A stretch of 64,000 bases of DNA from Slackia faecicanis (GCF_003725295.1 NZ_QICB01000004.1:62001-126000); one strand, 5' to 3'. Shown: positions 52,241 through 60,990, numbered from the stretch's first letter. Made by a program: numbers and translations. Notes: generated from the sequence alone by a model not told the origin.

Positions 52241-52807
52241 ATGGGAAACAAGGCCGTCATATCGAAGCAGCATATTCTTGAAACGGCATACGACCTGTTC
52301 AGAGCCGAAGAAACGTCTTCGCTCAGCATCCGCGGCGTCGCTGCCGCATGCGGCGTCAGCGTGGGATCGATCTACAACTATTTCCCCACGAAATCGGCTC
52401 TTGTGGCCGAAATCGTCGAAATGTTCTGGCGCGAATCACTTCATAAAGAGATGTTCATCGCCACGTCGGACGAGAATTTCGTCGCATTCTGCGAACGCCT
52501 CCTAGAAGACCTGCGCGCCACGCTCGAAGTGTTCCGCCGCGAATGGCTATCGAAATTGATGGCGCTCGACACCGAAAGCGTCGGAGAAATCCGCCGCCGC
52601 GAAGAGGCCGCCTTCGTCCATATTCGCCGCGGCCTGGCCGTGGCCATCCGCAACGACAAAGACATCAAGCTCGACGTTATCGGCGGCGAAGAAGGAATCG
52701 ACAGGCTCGCCACCCTGGTCTGGGGCACGATCGTAACGTCGCTCGAACACGACGACGAATCGTACAAGGCGCTGTTCGCCCTCGTTCACGAAGCGCTGTA
52801 CGACTAA
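52241..52807 (+). CDS. TetR-family repressor
   Basis: A 188-residue regulator with an N-terminal TetR helix-turn-helix (ISKQHILETAYDLFRAE, SIRGVAAACGVSVGSIYNYFPTKSALVAEI) and a helical ligand-binding domain. It is divergent from hsmA, and the nested palindrome between them is its probable site, so it likely represses both until a ligand binds. The ligand is unknown; the target's character suggests heme or a related stress, an inference. No strong ribosome site before ATG 52241. Confidence 0.9.
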   Translation: MGNKAVISKQHILETAYDLFRAEETSSLSIRGVAAACGVSVGSIYNYFPTKSALVAEIVEMFWRESLHKEMFIATSDENFVAFCERLLEDLRATLEVFRREWLSKLMALDTESVGEIRRREEAAFVHIRRGLAVAIRNDKDIKLDVIGGEEGIDRLATLVWGTIVTSLEHDDESYKALFALVHEALYD

Positions 52808-52836
52808 GCGCGATCGGGCACGGCGGATCCCAACGC

Positions 52837-52868
52837 AACGGGCCGCGGCATGCACGCCGCGGCCCGTT
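52837..52868. terminator. bidirectional terminator between tetR and nagA
   Basis: Perfect 13-bp arms (52837-52849 and 52856-52868) with loop ATGCAC, between convergent genes. Confidence 0.8.
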
Positions 52869-52920
52869 CATGTTCTCCCTCTATATATGCAACGTCGCGG
52901 CGCCCGCAACGCAGCGGCGC

Positions 52921-54045
52921 CTAAAGCGCCGTGCCCCTCAAAACGACCTGGCGAAGCGTCAGGTCTTCGCCAAGAAGGGCGATATCGGCAATGGCGCCCG
53001 GCTCGAGCGTGCCGCGATCGCCCAAGATGCCCAGAGCGCGGGCGGGGTTGACCGAAGCCGCCTTGACTGCTGCGACCAGGGGAATATCCATGTCGCGCAC
53101 CGCAACGCGGAAGCATTCCATGAGGTCGGTCGCACTGCCCGCCAGCGTGCCGTCGTGCAGCGTGGCGCGATTTCCGCGCACGGTGACGGCCTGGCCGCCC
53201 AGGCTGTATTCGCCGTCATCGAGGCCCGTTGCCATCATGGAGTCGCTGACCAGGATCATGTTGTCTTCGCCGAACAGGCGGAATGCCGCGCGCACCGCCG
53301 AGGGGTGGATATGCACGCCGTCGGTGATGATTTCGGGGGTCGCGCCCGCATCGGCCGCGGCGCCGATCACGCCGGGCTCGCGGTGGGCCAAAGGCGGCAT
53401 GGCGTTGAACAGGTGCGTCACATGGGCCGCGCCCGCCTCGAACGCCTCGCGCGCCTGGTCGTACGTCGCGCAGGTGTGGGCGATCGAAATGCGCACGCTA
53501 TCGGACATAGCACGGATGAACTCGATCGCGCCGGGCTCTTCGGGGGCGATGTCCACGATCTTGAACAGCCCGCCGGCGGCTTCCTGCAGGCGCTCGAACA
53601 TGGCCGCATCGGGCGTCTGCACGTATGCGGGATTTTGCGCTCCCACCTTGTTCGGGCTGATGTAGGGGCCTTCCATGTTGATGCCCACAAGCGCGGCGGC
53701 ATCGGGGGCATCCTCGTGCTCGGCGGCGCAACGGGCAATGCCCGCGAGCTTTTCTTCGGGATAGGTCATCGTGGCGGGGCAGTACGCCGTCACGCCGCGC
53801 GACGCCTGGTAGCGGCAGATGGCGTCGATTGCCTCATGCGTGCCGTCGCAGAAGTCGTAACCCATGGCACCGTGGGAATGCACGTCGACGAATCCCGGCA
53901 CGGCATAGCAGCCGGCGGCGTCGATCACGTCGCACGGGCCCTCGATGGGGCCTTCGACAATGCGGCCGTCCTGCACGAACAGGCCTTTCTCTTTGAAGGC
54001 GTCGCCCACGAACACCTTCGCGCCTTTGATCTCAAGAGCGCTCAT
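52921..54045 (-). CDS. nagA: N-acetylglucosamine-6-phosphate deacetylase
   Basis: A 374-residue amidohydrolase: VDVHSHGAMGYDF (His56, His58), GINMEGPYISPNKVG (the substrate and metal Glu), THLFNAMPPLAHREPG, SDSMMATGL (the catalytic Asp) are all in place. It deacetylates GlcNAc-6-P to GlcN-6-P in amino-sugar or cell-wall recycling. It follows nagB on the same strand after 138 bases. Confidence 0.94.
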   Translation of the reverse strand: MSALEIKGAKVFVGDAFKEKGLFVQDGRIVEGPIEGPCDVIDAAGCYAVPGFVDVHSHGAMGYDFCDGTHEAIDAICRYQASRGVTAYCPATMTYPEEKLAGIARCAAEHEDAPDAAALVGINMEGPYISPNKVGAQNPAYVQTPDAAMFERLQEAAGGLFKIVDIAPEEPGAIEFIRAMSDSVRISIAHTCATYDQAREAFEAGAAHVTHLFNAMPPLAHREPGVIGAAADAGATPEIITDGVHIHPSAVRAAFRLFGEDNMILVSDSMMATGLDDGEYSLGGQAVTVRGNRATLHDGTLAGSATDLMECFRVAVRDMDIPLVAAVKAASVNPARALGILGDRGTLEPGAIADIALLGEDLTLRQVVLRGTAL

Positions 54046-54183
54046 GCCCTTTTCCTTTCTTTACAAGAACGGCCCGTCGCAAACGCGGCAGGCCGTTTCG
54101 TTCTTTATTTCATCTGCCCGACGAAGGCTCGTCGGACGGCGGTCGGCCGAACCGGCGCGCTGCAGACGAGAGCGGGGCGCCGC

Positions 54184-54987
54184 CTAGTGGCAGCTGCAAC
54201 CCTCTTCGCCGTGCTCGTGGTCGTGGCCGCAACCGCAACCGCACGCCTCTTCGGCGATTTCCTCGCACGCGGAGAACGCGGCCTCGTCGACGACGGCGAT
54301 CGCGTTGGGGTGGAACTGCAGGATGGATGCGGGAACCTGCGGAGTGACGGGGCCGAAGAACACGTCGCGCACGATCTGCGCCTTGTCTTCGCCGCTCACC
54401 ACGAGCAGGATCTGCTTGGCGGCCATGATGGTGCCGATGCCCATGGTGTAGGCCTGGCGGGGCACCTCGTCGGCGGAATTGAACAGGCGGCTGTTAGCCT
54501 GAATGGTGCTTTCGGTCAGATCGACGCAGTTGGTCTCTTTGGTGAACTCGTCGGCCGGCTCGTTGAAGCCGATGTGACCGTTGTGTCCCAGGCCGAGAAG
54601 CTGCAGGTCGACGCCGCCGGCCAGGGCGATGGACGCCTCGTAGGCCTCGCATGCGGCCTCGGCGTCAGGGTTGGCACCGTTGGGGACGTGCGTGTTCTCA
54701 GGACGCACGTTCACGTGGTTGAACAGGTGCTTCTGCATGAAGTAGCGGTAGCTCTGCTCGTGATCGGCAGGCAGGCCGCGGTACTCGTCGAGGTTGAACG
54801 TGGCCACGCGGGAGAAGTCGAGGCCCTCCTCTTCGTAACGCTTCACCAGCTCGGCATACAGGCCCTCGGGCGTGGAGCCCGTGGCAAGGCCGAGAACGCA
54901 ACCAGGCTTTTCTGCCACGAGCTCGGCGATGATATCGGCCGCCGCCTCGCTCATGTCCTGATAATCTTTGGCTACGATGATTTCCAT
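54184..54987 (-). CDS. nagB: glucosamine-6-phosphate deaminase with Cys/His-rich tail
   Basis: A 267-residue enzyme. Landmarks: LGLATGSTPEGLYAELVKRY, FNLDEYRGLPADHEQSYRYFM, LGLGHNGHIGFNEPA, VSGEDKAQIVRD. It converts GlcN-6-P to fructose-6-P and ammonia. The C-terminus carries CGCGCGHDHEHGEEGCSCH, five Cys and four His in 19 residues, which ordinary NagB lacks. It may bind nickel, zinc or iron. ATG at 54987 follows GAGAGGGG. nagB precedes nagA in the transcript. Confidence 0.92.
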   Translation of the reverse strand: MEIIVAKDYQDMSEAAADIIAELVAEKPGCVLGLATGSTPEGLYAELVKRYEEEGLDFSRVATFNLDEYRGLPADHEQSYRYFMQKHLFNHVNVRPENTHVPNGANPDAEAACEAYEASIALAGGVDLQLLGLGHNGHIGFNEPADEFTKETNCVDLTESTIQANSRLFNSADEVPRQAYTMGIGTIMAAKQILLVVSGEDKAQIVRDVFFGPVTPQVPASILQFHPNAIAVVDEAAFSACEEIAEEACGCGCGHDHEHGEEGCSCH

Positions 54988-55410
54988 TGAAACCCCTCTC
55001 GTATCATGCACGCCCGGGCCTTCCCGACCGCGGGCGAAACGCGGCTTTCGCATACCGCCCCATAATGACAAAGCGCGGAACCTATTGCTTCAGAATAGAG
55101 AAATAGCACGGAATCAGCAGGGCGGGCAAGACGCGATGCGAAAGGGTGCGGCGAAGGAGGGGCACGAAGAGACCGAGCCGGCCCGAGCCCTCTTCGACGA
55201 AGGAGCTGCACGCGACCCCTTTCGACGGGCCCTCGGCGCGAAAGGCATTGCGAATCGATCCTTTCGCGCCCGTGCATCCCGCGCCTCCTTTCGGCGGACC
55301 CTCGACGCAGAAGGCATTGCGAATCCTCTATGCGAAATGGCGCGAAAGCGCGCGAAGCCCCTATACTTGCTTGCGAACCACCGCGAAAACCTCGGGGCAG
55401 GAGGATGTCC
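54988..55410. other. 423-base intergenic region with a direct repeat
   Basis: No gene with a plausible start and codon use is present. The stretch contains the divergent promoters for nagB and the HAD gene and a two-copy 39-base repeat at 55219-55257 and 55287-55325. Confidence 0.5.
55219..55325 (+). repeat. two-copy 39-base direct repeat
   Basis: Copies at 55219-55257 and 55287-55325 share 34 of 39 bases, spaced 68 bases start to start, beginning CCTTTCG and ending GGCATTGCGAATC. It is not CRISPR-like (only two copies, variable). It may be a remnant of a dispersed repeat family. Confidence 0.7.
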
Positions 55411-56064
55411 ATGACCGCTGAGAAAACCTTCGACGCATTCGTCTTCGACCTTGACGGAACCTTGCTCGACACGCTTCCCGACCTGGTCAGCGTGACGAAC
55501 GAGACCCTGCGCCGCTTCGGGCAGCCTGAACACACGCGCGACGAGATCTTGGCCATGGTAGGAAACGGGCTGCGTTCGCTCATCTCCCAGGCCGTGCCCG
55601 CCGACACGCCGGAAGAGACCTTCGAAGAAGAGCTCGCCTATTGGAAAGACGCCTACGACGCCTGCGGCCACGCGCACACCCGCCTGTATCCGGGCATGAT
55701 GGAAACGCTCGTCGAACTGAAGGCGCGCGGCAAGAAGCTCGCCGTGCTGTCCAACAAGTTCGACGGGGGCGTGAAAGACGTCATGGCCCACTTCATGCCG
55801 GGCTTCATGGATTTCGAGCTGGGCGAAGGCCCCGTGCCGCGCAAGCCCGACCCTGAGGGCCTGCTTCTCGTGGCGAAAACCCTCGGCGTGGCGCCGGAAC
55901 GCATCGCCTACGTGGGCGACACGGCCGACACCGACATGCAGGTCGCCCATAACGCAGGTTCGTTCGCACTGGGCGTGACCTGGGGCTATCAGCCCGTCGA
56001 ACGCCTTGCCGAAGCGGCGGACGCGCTGATCGACGAACCGGCCGAGCTGCTTCGCTTCGCATAA
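55411..56064 (+). CDS. HAD-superfamily phosphatase, phosphoglycolate-phosphatase-like
   Basis: A 217-residue protein with motif I FVFDLDGTLLDT (catalytic Asp pair), motif II AVLSNKF, motif III GPVPRKPDPEGLLL and motif IV YVGDTADTDMQVAHNAG. This is the Gph/PGP type with a helical cap. The substrate is uncertain. ATG at 55411 follows GGAGG; an upstream in-frame ATG at 55405 is less good. Confidence 0.88.
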   Translation: MTAEKTFDAFVFDLDGTLLDTLPDLVSVTNETLRRFGQPEHTRDEILAMVGNGLRSLISQAVPADTPEETFEEELAYWKDAYDACGHAHTRLYPGMMETLVELKARGKKLAVLSNKFDGGVKDVMAHFMPGFMDFELGEGPVPRKPDPEGLLLVAKTLGVAPERIAYVGDTADTDMQVAHNAGSFALGVTWGYQPVERLAEAADALIDEPAELLRFA

Positions 56065-56286
56065 CACCGTTCGCGGACGCGAAACGCGGCACGCACGACG
56101 GACCCGCTAGCCGCCTGCCGGCGAACGGCTTCATCGCGTTTCGACGGACCTGCCGTTCGCGAAGCGGTCGCCGTATGCCGCAAGCAATGCAAGACGACAC
56201 GTCGCCGTTCGCCGCAACGGCGCGATCGCCACATGAAAACCGCCCACGCCGCTCACCGAATCCCGTAATCGAACCAGGAGGCACAC

Positions 56287-57363
56287 GTGCACCATTCGCC
56301 CCTTCTTTTCCCTGAAAACCGCAACGACGACGCATCCGCCGCTCCCCGCGAACGGTTCGTCGGCATGAAGGCGCGCTTCGGACGCCTGCTTGCCGCGATC
56401 GCCCTCGCATGCTCGCTCGCGCTGCCGCTGGCGGCGTGCGACAGCTCTTCGAGCACACCCGTCGAAGCCCCTTCGGGCCAGGCGGCCGCCTCGATCGACG
56501 AGCTTCCCGCATACGACGGCGAGCTTTCGATCGAAGTGAACGGCGGACAGCCGGGCTTCACCGAGCAGGAATCGACCCCCGAAGCCGCCGACAAGCCTTT
56601 CGAAGACTACAGCCCGCTCGATGACCTGGGACGATGCGAAACCGCTTTCGCCCTGGTAGGCCCCGAAACGCTGCCCGATAAACCGCGCGGCGACATTTCC
56701 AACGTCCGCCCCAGCGGCTGGAAACAGGCGCGCTATGAGACCATCGACCAGGAAGCGCTCTACAACCGCAGCCACCTGATCGCCCACCAGCTTGCCGGCG
56801 AAGACGCCAACGAGCGCAATCTCATCACGGGCACGCGCACTATGAACGTCGAAGGCATGCTGCCTTACGAAGAGCTGGTCGGCGACTACGTGCGCAAAAC
56901 CGGCAACCACGTGCTCTATCGCGTCACGCCCGTCTACGAAGGCGACGAGCTGGTGGCCCGCGGCGTGCAAATGGAGGGCTTCTCGGTCGAGGACAGCGGC
57001 CGCGCCGTGCGCTTCAACGTGTTCGTCTACAACATCGAGCCAGGCATCCAGATCGACTACGCCACGGGCGACAGCTGGGCATCCGACGAAACGCCAGAAG
57101 TGACCTCGAATAAGGCCATCAACCAGGGCTCTGAAGGCGGCAAGCGCGGCTCGGGCAGCAATTCCGCGAAAGCCGAGTCGTCCAAAACGCAAAGCAACGG
57201 CGAGCAGGCCTCCTACGTGCTCAACACCAACAGCCGCAAGTTCCATGATCCGTCGTGCCCGTCGGCCGCCGATATCGCAAGCAACAACAGGGAAGACTTC
57301 GAAGGAACCCGCAACGAGTTGATCGAAAAAGGCTACGAACCGTGCGGGCGCTGCAACCCGTAA
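56287..57363 (+). CDS. DNA/RNA non-specific endonuclease lipoprotein
   Basis: A 358-residue protein. A lipobox ending LALPLAAC at about residue 51 follows a hydrophobic stretch, so it should be an extracellular lipoprotein. The nuclease core has YNRSHLIAHQLAGEDANERN followed by LITGTRTMNVEGMLPYE, the His and Asn of the DRGH-type endonuclease family, in its NRSH variant. After a Ser/Lys-rich linker comes a C-terminal Cys/His motif: KFHDPSCPSA and GYEPCGRCNP, like the one in the ComEC-type remnant at 60 kb. GTG at 56287 follows CAGGAGG; ATG at 56365 would give a more usual signal length. Confidence 0.85.
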   Translation: MHHSPLLFPENRNDDASAAPRERFVGMKARFGRLLAAIALACSLALPLAACDSSSSTPVEAPSGQAAASIDELPAYDGELSIEVNGGQPGFTEQESTPEAADKPFEDYSPLDDLGRCETAFALVGPETLPDKPRGDISNVRPSGWKQARYETIDQEALYNRSHLIAHQLAGEDANERNLITGTRTMNVEGMLPYEELVGDYVRKTGNHVLYRVTPVYEGDELVARGVQMEGFSVEDSGRAVRFNVFVYNIEPGIQIDYATGDSWASDETPEVTSNKAINQGSEGGKRGSGSNSAKAESSKTQSNGEQASYVLNTNSRKFHDPSCPSAADIASNNREDFEGTRNELIEKGYEPCGRCNP

Positions 57364-57380
57364 CGCAGACACCGTGCCGT

Positions 57381-57414
57381 CGCAGGCACGTTGCGGTTTC
57401 GTAACGTGCCTGCG
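57381..57414 (+). terminator. 12-bp hairpin after the endonuclease gene
   Basis: CGCAGGCACGTT (57381-57392) and AACGTGCCTGCG (57403-57414) pair perfectly, with a 10-base loop and no T run. TAGAAT just after it could be the -10 box of the xpaC-telA operon. Confidence 0.5.
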
Positions 57415-57487
57415 GTAGAATAACGCCGAAATAAAAGGTTCCCACTCTGGCGCCTTTCTCCGAAAAAGGCGCGTCGGAAAGGCAGCC

Positions 57488-58678
57488 ATGGCAGCATCCA
57501 ACAACATCGGCGACCAGATCCGCGACGCGGTGCAGCAAGCCGTCTCCTCGCAGGATTACCGCGAGCTCCAAGCAACCGTGGAGCGCTCTATCGGCGCGGC
57601 CGCCGAAAACATCGGCAAAGGCCTGGCGCAGGCCTCCAACGGCATTCGCCGCGCGCAGGAAGAATACGCGAAGGAAGTCCAGCGCAGGCAGCAGCAAGCC
57701 ACCATGCAGACGCTTTACGCCAAAACGGGCGGATCGCGAGCGGCGGGAATCGCCATGACGGGCTGGGGGGCGGCCGTCTTGGTTCCGTGCCTGCTTGGAG
57801 CAGGAATTCTTTCCACCATCGGGAACGCGCTGCTCGTCGCTCCTCCGCTGCTGCTTGCGGCGGGCGGAGCGATGCTGCTCTATACGGGGATCAAAAAGCT
57901 CGAGCTGGTCAGAAACTTCGAAAACTACCGCGACACCATCGGCGTACGCGAGCATTGCACCATCGACGAGCTAGCCGCAGGCACTGCGAGCTCGCCGAAG
58001 TCGGTGTTGAGAAACGTGAAGAAAATGCTCGGCAAAGGCATGTTCAAGCAGGCCGCGCTCGACGATTCCGAAACCATGATCATCATGACGCGCGAAGCCT
58101 ACAGACAGTACCGCGAAGCGCAGATGGAAGCTCAGCACCGCAGGCATCAGCAGGACCTCGCGCAAAGCGTGGCCCCCGCGATCGCCGAGAAGCAGCCCCT
58201 GACGCCCGAAGCCCAGGCCCTGCTGGCGCGCGGCGAGGCCTACATCGCACGCATCCGCGCGAACAACGACGCGATCGAAGGCGAAGAAATCTCGAAGAAA
58301 ATCGACCAGATCGAACACGTGGTGCGCACCATCTTCGACCGCGCGGCCGAACAGCCCCAGGTGATCGACGACCTGGGCAAGCTGATGGATTACTACCTGC
58401 CCACCACGGTGAAGCTGCTCGACGCCTATCGCGACCTCGACTCGCAGCCCGTGCAAGGCCCCAACATCGCCGCGTCCAAACACGAAATCGAAGCCACGCT
58501 CGACACGTTGAGCGTCGCCTTCGAAAAACTGCTCGACTCGATCTTTCGCGACATGGCATGGGACGTTTCGTCCGACATCTCGGTGCTGCGCACCGTGCTC
58601 GCCCAGGAAGGCCTGGTCGACAGCCCGCTGAAAAGCCAGACGAGCGGCCCGCAAACGCCGCAGCAGCCGCTTTCCTAA
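57488..58678 (+). CDS. xpaC: XpaC-type protein (5-bromo-4-chloroindolyl phosphate hydrolysis family)
   Basis: A 396-residue protein. An N-terminal coiled, Gln-rich section is followed by two hydrophobic helices (about 86-140: GIAMTGWGAAVLVPCLLGAG and ALLVAPPLLLAAGGAMLLYTG), then a helical domain with VREHCTIDELAAGTASSPKSV and YLPTTVKLLDAYRDLDSQ, typical of XpaC proteins. It is just upstream of telA, the usual partner. The pair is linked to tolerance of toxic anions or lantibiotics; mechanism unknown. Confidence 0.88.
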   Translation: MAASNNIGDQIRDAVQQAVSSQDYRELQATVERSIGAAAENIGKGLAQASNGIRRAQEEYAKEVQRRQQQATMQTLYAKTGGSRAAGIAMTGWGAAVLVPCLLGAGILSTIGNALLVAPPLLLAAGGAMLLYTGIKKLELVRNFENYRDTIGVREHCTIDELAAGTASSPKSVLRNVKKMLGKGMFKQAALDDSETMIIMTREAYRQYREAQMEAQHRRHQQDLAQSVAPAIAEKQPLTPEAQALLARGEAYIARIRANNDAIEGEEISKKIDQIEHVVRTIFDRAAEQPQVIDDLGKLMDYYLPTTVKLLDAYRDLDSQPVQGPNIAASKHEIEATLDTLSVAFEKLLDSIFRDMAWDVSSDISVLRTVLAQEGLVDSPLKSQTSGPQTPQQPLS

Positions 58679-58720
58679 CGGCGGCCCGAACCGCCGTTCG
58701 AACGTCCAAGGAGGACCTCC

Positions 58721-59896
58721 ATGACCGACACCGTAAACAACCCGCTCTCAAACGACGTGCCCGCTCCCACGCTTACGCTGACCCCCGTGCTCGACGACGC
58801 GCCCGTGCCCGCCGCGGCCCAGCCCGTCGTTGCGATCGAAGAGCAGCCGCCCGCCGCGAACCAGCTCGACGACAGCATGCTCACCGCCGAGGAGAAGCAG
58901 ATGGTCGACAGCTTCGCGCAGCAGATCGACGTGCGCGATTCCGGCCTCGTGCTGCAGTACGGCGCAGGCGCCCAGAAAAAGATGGCCGACTTCAGCGAAA
59001 CGGCATTGGCGAACGTGCGCACCCAGGACCTCGGGGAAGTGGGCGATTTGATCAGCGGCGTGGTCACCGAGCTGCGCAGCTTCGACGCCACCGAAGAAAA
59101 GGGCCTGTTCGGCTTCTTCAAAAAAGGCGCCAACAAGGTGGAGGCGCTGCGCGCCCGCTACGATAAGGCCGAAGGCAACGTCGATAAGATCGTGAAAGCG
59201 CTGCAGGGCCATCAGATGAAGCTGATGAAGGACGCGGCCATGCTCGACAAGATGTACGAGCTCAACCTGACGTACTTCAAAGAGCTGACCATGTACATCC
59301 TGGCGGGCAAGAAAAAGCTCGCCCAGGTGCGCGAAGTCGAGCTGAAGCAGCTGGTCGAAAAGGCGCACGCCACCGGCCGCGCCGAAGACGCCCAGGCGGC
59401 TCAGGACCTCGAGGCCATGTGCACGCGCTTCGAAAAGAAGATTTCCGACCTGGATCTCACGCGCACGATCGCCATGCAAACCGCGCCGCAGATCCGACTG
59501 GTGCAGAACAACGAGGTCACCATGGTCGAAAAGATCCAGACCACGATCGTGAACACCATTCCTCTGTGGAAGAGCCAGATGGTGCTGGCGCTGGGCATCG
59601 CGAACTCCGCCGAGGCGGTGCGCGCCCAGAACGCCGTCACCAACATGACCAACGACCTGCTGAAGAAAAACGCCGAGATGCTGCATACGTCCACCGTCGA
59701 GGTAGCGCGCGAATCCGAACGTGGCATCGTTGATATCGAAACCCTCAAGAACACCAACGAGACGCTGATCAAGACCTTCGACGAAGTCATGCAGATCCAG
59801 CAGGAAGGCCGCCAGAAGCGCGCCGAGGCCGAAGCGGAAATGCGCCGCATGGAAGCCGAGCTCAAGCAGAAGATGCTCGAAATTCCGCGCGCATAG
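58721..59896 (+). CDS. telA: TelA family toxic-anion resistance protein
   Basis: A 391-residue, helical cytoplasmic protein. GLFGFFKKGANKVEALRARYDKAEGNVDKIV, LDKMYELNLTYFKELTMYI and MQTAPQIRLVQNNEVTMVEKIQTTIVNTIPLWK (landmarks LDKMYELNLTYFKELTMYI and PQIRLVQNNEVTMVEKIQ) identify the TelA family. It follows xpaC by 42 bases. TelA-type proteins confer tellurite or bacteriocin tolerance in some bacteria, but physiological role is unproven. Start follows AAGGAGG. Confidence 0.93.
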   Translation: MTDTVNNPLSNDVPAPTLTLTPVLDDAPVPAAAQPVVAIEEQPPAANQLDDSMLTAEEKQMVDSFAQQIDVRDSGLVLQYGAGAQKKMADFSETALANVRTQDLGEVGDLISGVVTELRSFDATEEKGLFGFFKKGANKVEALRARYDKAEGNVDKIVKALQGHQMKLMKDAAMLDKMYELNLTYFKELTMYILAGKKKLAQVREVELKQLVEKAHATGRAEDAQAAQDLEAMCTRFEKKISDLDLTRTIAMQTAPQIRLVQNNEVTMVEKIQTTIVNTIPLWKSQMVLALGIANSAEAVRAQNAVTNMTNDLLKKNAEMLHTSTVEVARESERGIVDIETLKNTNETLIKTFDEVMQIQQEGRQKRAEAEAEMRRMEAELKQKMLEIPRA

Positions 59897-59918
59897 CGCT
59901 GCATCCCATATTCGCCCG

Positions 59919-59957
59919 ATCGGGGCCGGACGTCCGAAAGCGTCCGCCCCGATTCTT
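59919..59957 (+). terminator. terminator of the xpaC-telA operon
   Basis: ATCGGGG-C-CGGACG (59919-59932) pairs with CGTCCG-CCCCGAT (59941-59953) with one bulged C, then TCTTTCC. Confidence 0.75.
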
Positions 59958-59985
59958 TCCCATCGAAAGCAACGAAGGTGAGCCG

Positions 59986-60422
59986 GCGCGGATCAGCGCG
60001 GGAACCTCGGCGGCTCTCGTGGCCAAGACGACGCCTTCTCACGCCGTGATTTCGTGCGGGCTCAACAACACTACGGACACCCCACAAACGGCGTTCTGCA
60101 GCTTCTCAGCGGCTCCAACGTCTACCGCACCGACCGCCAGGGCAGCATCACCGCCTACTCCAACACGACGCAGGTCTGGTTAACGGCCGCGCCGAGCGCG
60201 CCGACCGAGCCGGCTCCGCAGCCCCAGCCCCAACCGCAGCCTCAGCCTCAGCCAGGGCCCGACATGAACACGACGGTCTACATCACCAAAACGGGCTCGA
60301 AGTACCACTACGACTGGTGCTCCACTATCAAGAATTCGAAAAACCTCACGCCCATGAGCGCGAGCGACGCTTACAACAGCGGCTACGGCGCCTGCAAGGT
60401 CTGCAAGCCGCCCACCTGGTAG
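59986..60422 (+). pseudogene. C-terminal remnant of a ComEC/Rec2-type MBL-fold protein
   Basis: The first frame gives SAGTSAALVAKTTPSHAVIS and CGLNN (about 59995-60069); one base shift then gives YGHPTNGVLQLLSGSNVYRT and DRQGSITAYSN, the well-known C-terminal metallo-beta-lactamase sequence of ComEC-type proteins. A Pro/Gln repeat (PQPQPQPQPQPGP) and a Cys motif (KYHYDWCSTI, GYGACKVCKPP) follow. The front of the gene is missing and the remaining part is frameshifted. The downstream DUF3006 gene, normally its partner, is intact. Confidence 0.7.
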
Positions 60423-60433
60423 GAGGCCCGACC

Positions 60434-60655
60434 ATGACGCGCTACATCATCGACCGCATCGAAGACGGCCTTGCCGTGCTCGAGCGCGAAGACGGCGAGT
60501 TCATCACCATGCCGACCGGCGATTTGCCGATCGGCTCTCAGCAGCATGATTGCCTGGAATGCGAAAAGGGATGTTGGGCGATCGACGAGAAGCGCACGGC
60601 CGAGCGCAAGGCGCAGCTGCGCAGCAGGCTCGACAGCCTCTTCGGCCGCGCATAG
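60434..60655 (+). CDS. DUF3006 domain protein
   Basis: A 73-residue protein: YIIDRIEDGLAVLEREDGEFITMP, GDLPIGSQQHDCLECEKGC (landmarks RYIIDRIEDGLAVLEREDGE and PIGSQQHDCLECEKG), and a basic C-terminal helix. This is DUF3006, almost always next to a ComEC-type MBL hydrolase. Here that partner is decayed. ATG at 60434 follows AGGAGG. Role unknown. Confidence 0.85.
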   Translation: MTRYIIDRIEDGLAVLEREDGEFITMPTGDLPIGSQQHDCLECEKGCWAIDEKRTAERKAQLRSRLDSLFGRA

Positions 60656-60728
60656 CCTGAAACCCCGCTCAGCCCAAGCTGCTTGCTCGCCAAGCTTCGA
60701 GCTAAGCGGGGCAAGTCGTGAAAAGCAA

Positions 60729-60753
60729 AAAAGCCGCTCGAAGAGCGGCTTTT
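60729..60753 (-). terminator. intrinsic terminator of tRNA-Phe
   Basis: AAAAGCCGCTC and GAGCGGCTTTT with a GAA loop, followed by TTTTGC on the minus strand. Confidence 0.85.
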
Positions 60754-60761
60754 GAATTCAA

Positions 60762-60837
60762 TGGTGGTCAGAGAGGGACTTGAACCCCCGGCACGGGGAT
60801 TTTCAATCCCCTGCTCTACCAACTGAGCTACCTGACC
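60762..60837 (-). tRNA. tRNA-Phe (GAA)
   Basis: A 76-base cloverleaf on the minus strand: acceptor GGTCAGG pairs with CTGACCACCA-side bases, D arm AGCTCAGTTGGTAGAGC, anticodon stem GGGGA/TCCCC enclosing loop TTGAAAA (anticodon GAA), T arm GGGGGTTCAAGTCCC, 3' CCA encoded. It stands alone with its own promoter and terminator. Confidence 0.96.
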
Positions 60838-60859
60838 AGTTGCGCTAGCGCGAGTACAT

Positions 60860-60888
60860 ATATTACCGATAGCACCCTTATTTTGCAA
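60860..60888 (-). promoter_or_regulatory. promoter of tRNA-Phe
   Basis: TTGCAA (60883-60888) and TAATAT (60860-60865) on the minus strand are 17 bases apart. Transcription would start near 60853, 16 bases before the mature tRNA. Confidence 0.75.
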
Positions 60889-60990
60889 GAAGAATTTCTT
60901 ATTTTTTTCTCAGAGCATGCGGCGAAGCATACGCGAGACGCCGCGCACCTCCGTCGCAGGCACGCACCCCGCCTTTTTGCTATACAACGT

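Noticed and set aside
55219-55325. CRISPR array
   Set aside because: Only two degenerate copies, no further spacers and no cas genes.
54972-55607. A 211-codon minus-strand frame overlapping the HAD gene and nagB leader
   Set aside because: It runs through the 39-base repeats and antisense to the HAD gene; no domain and no supported start.
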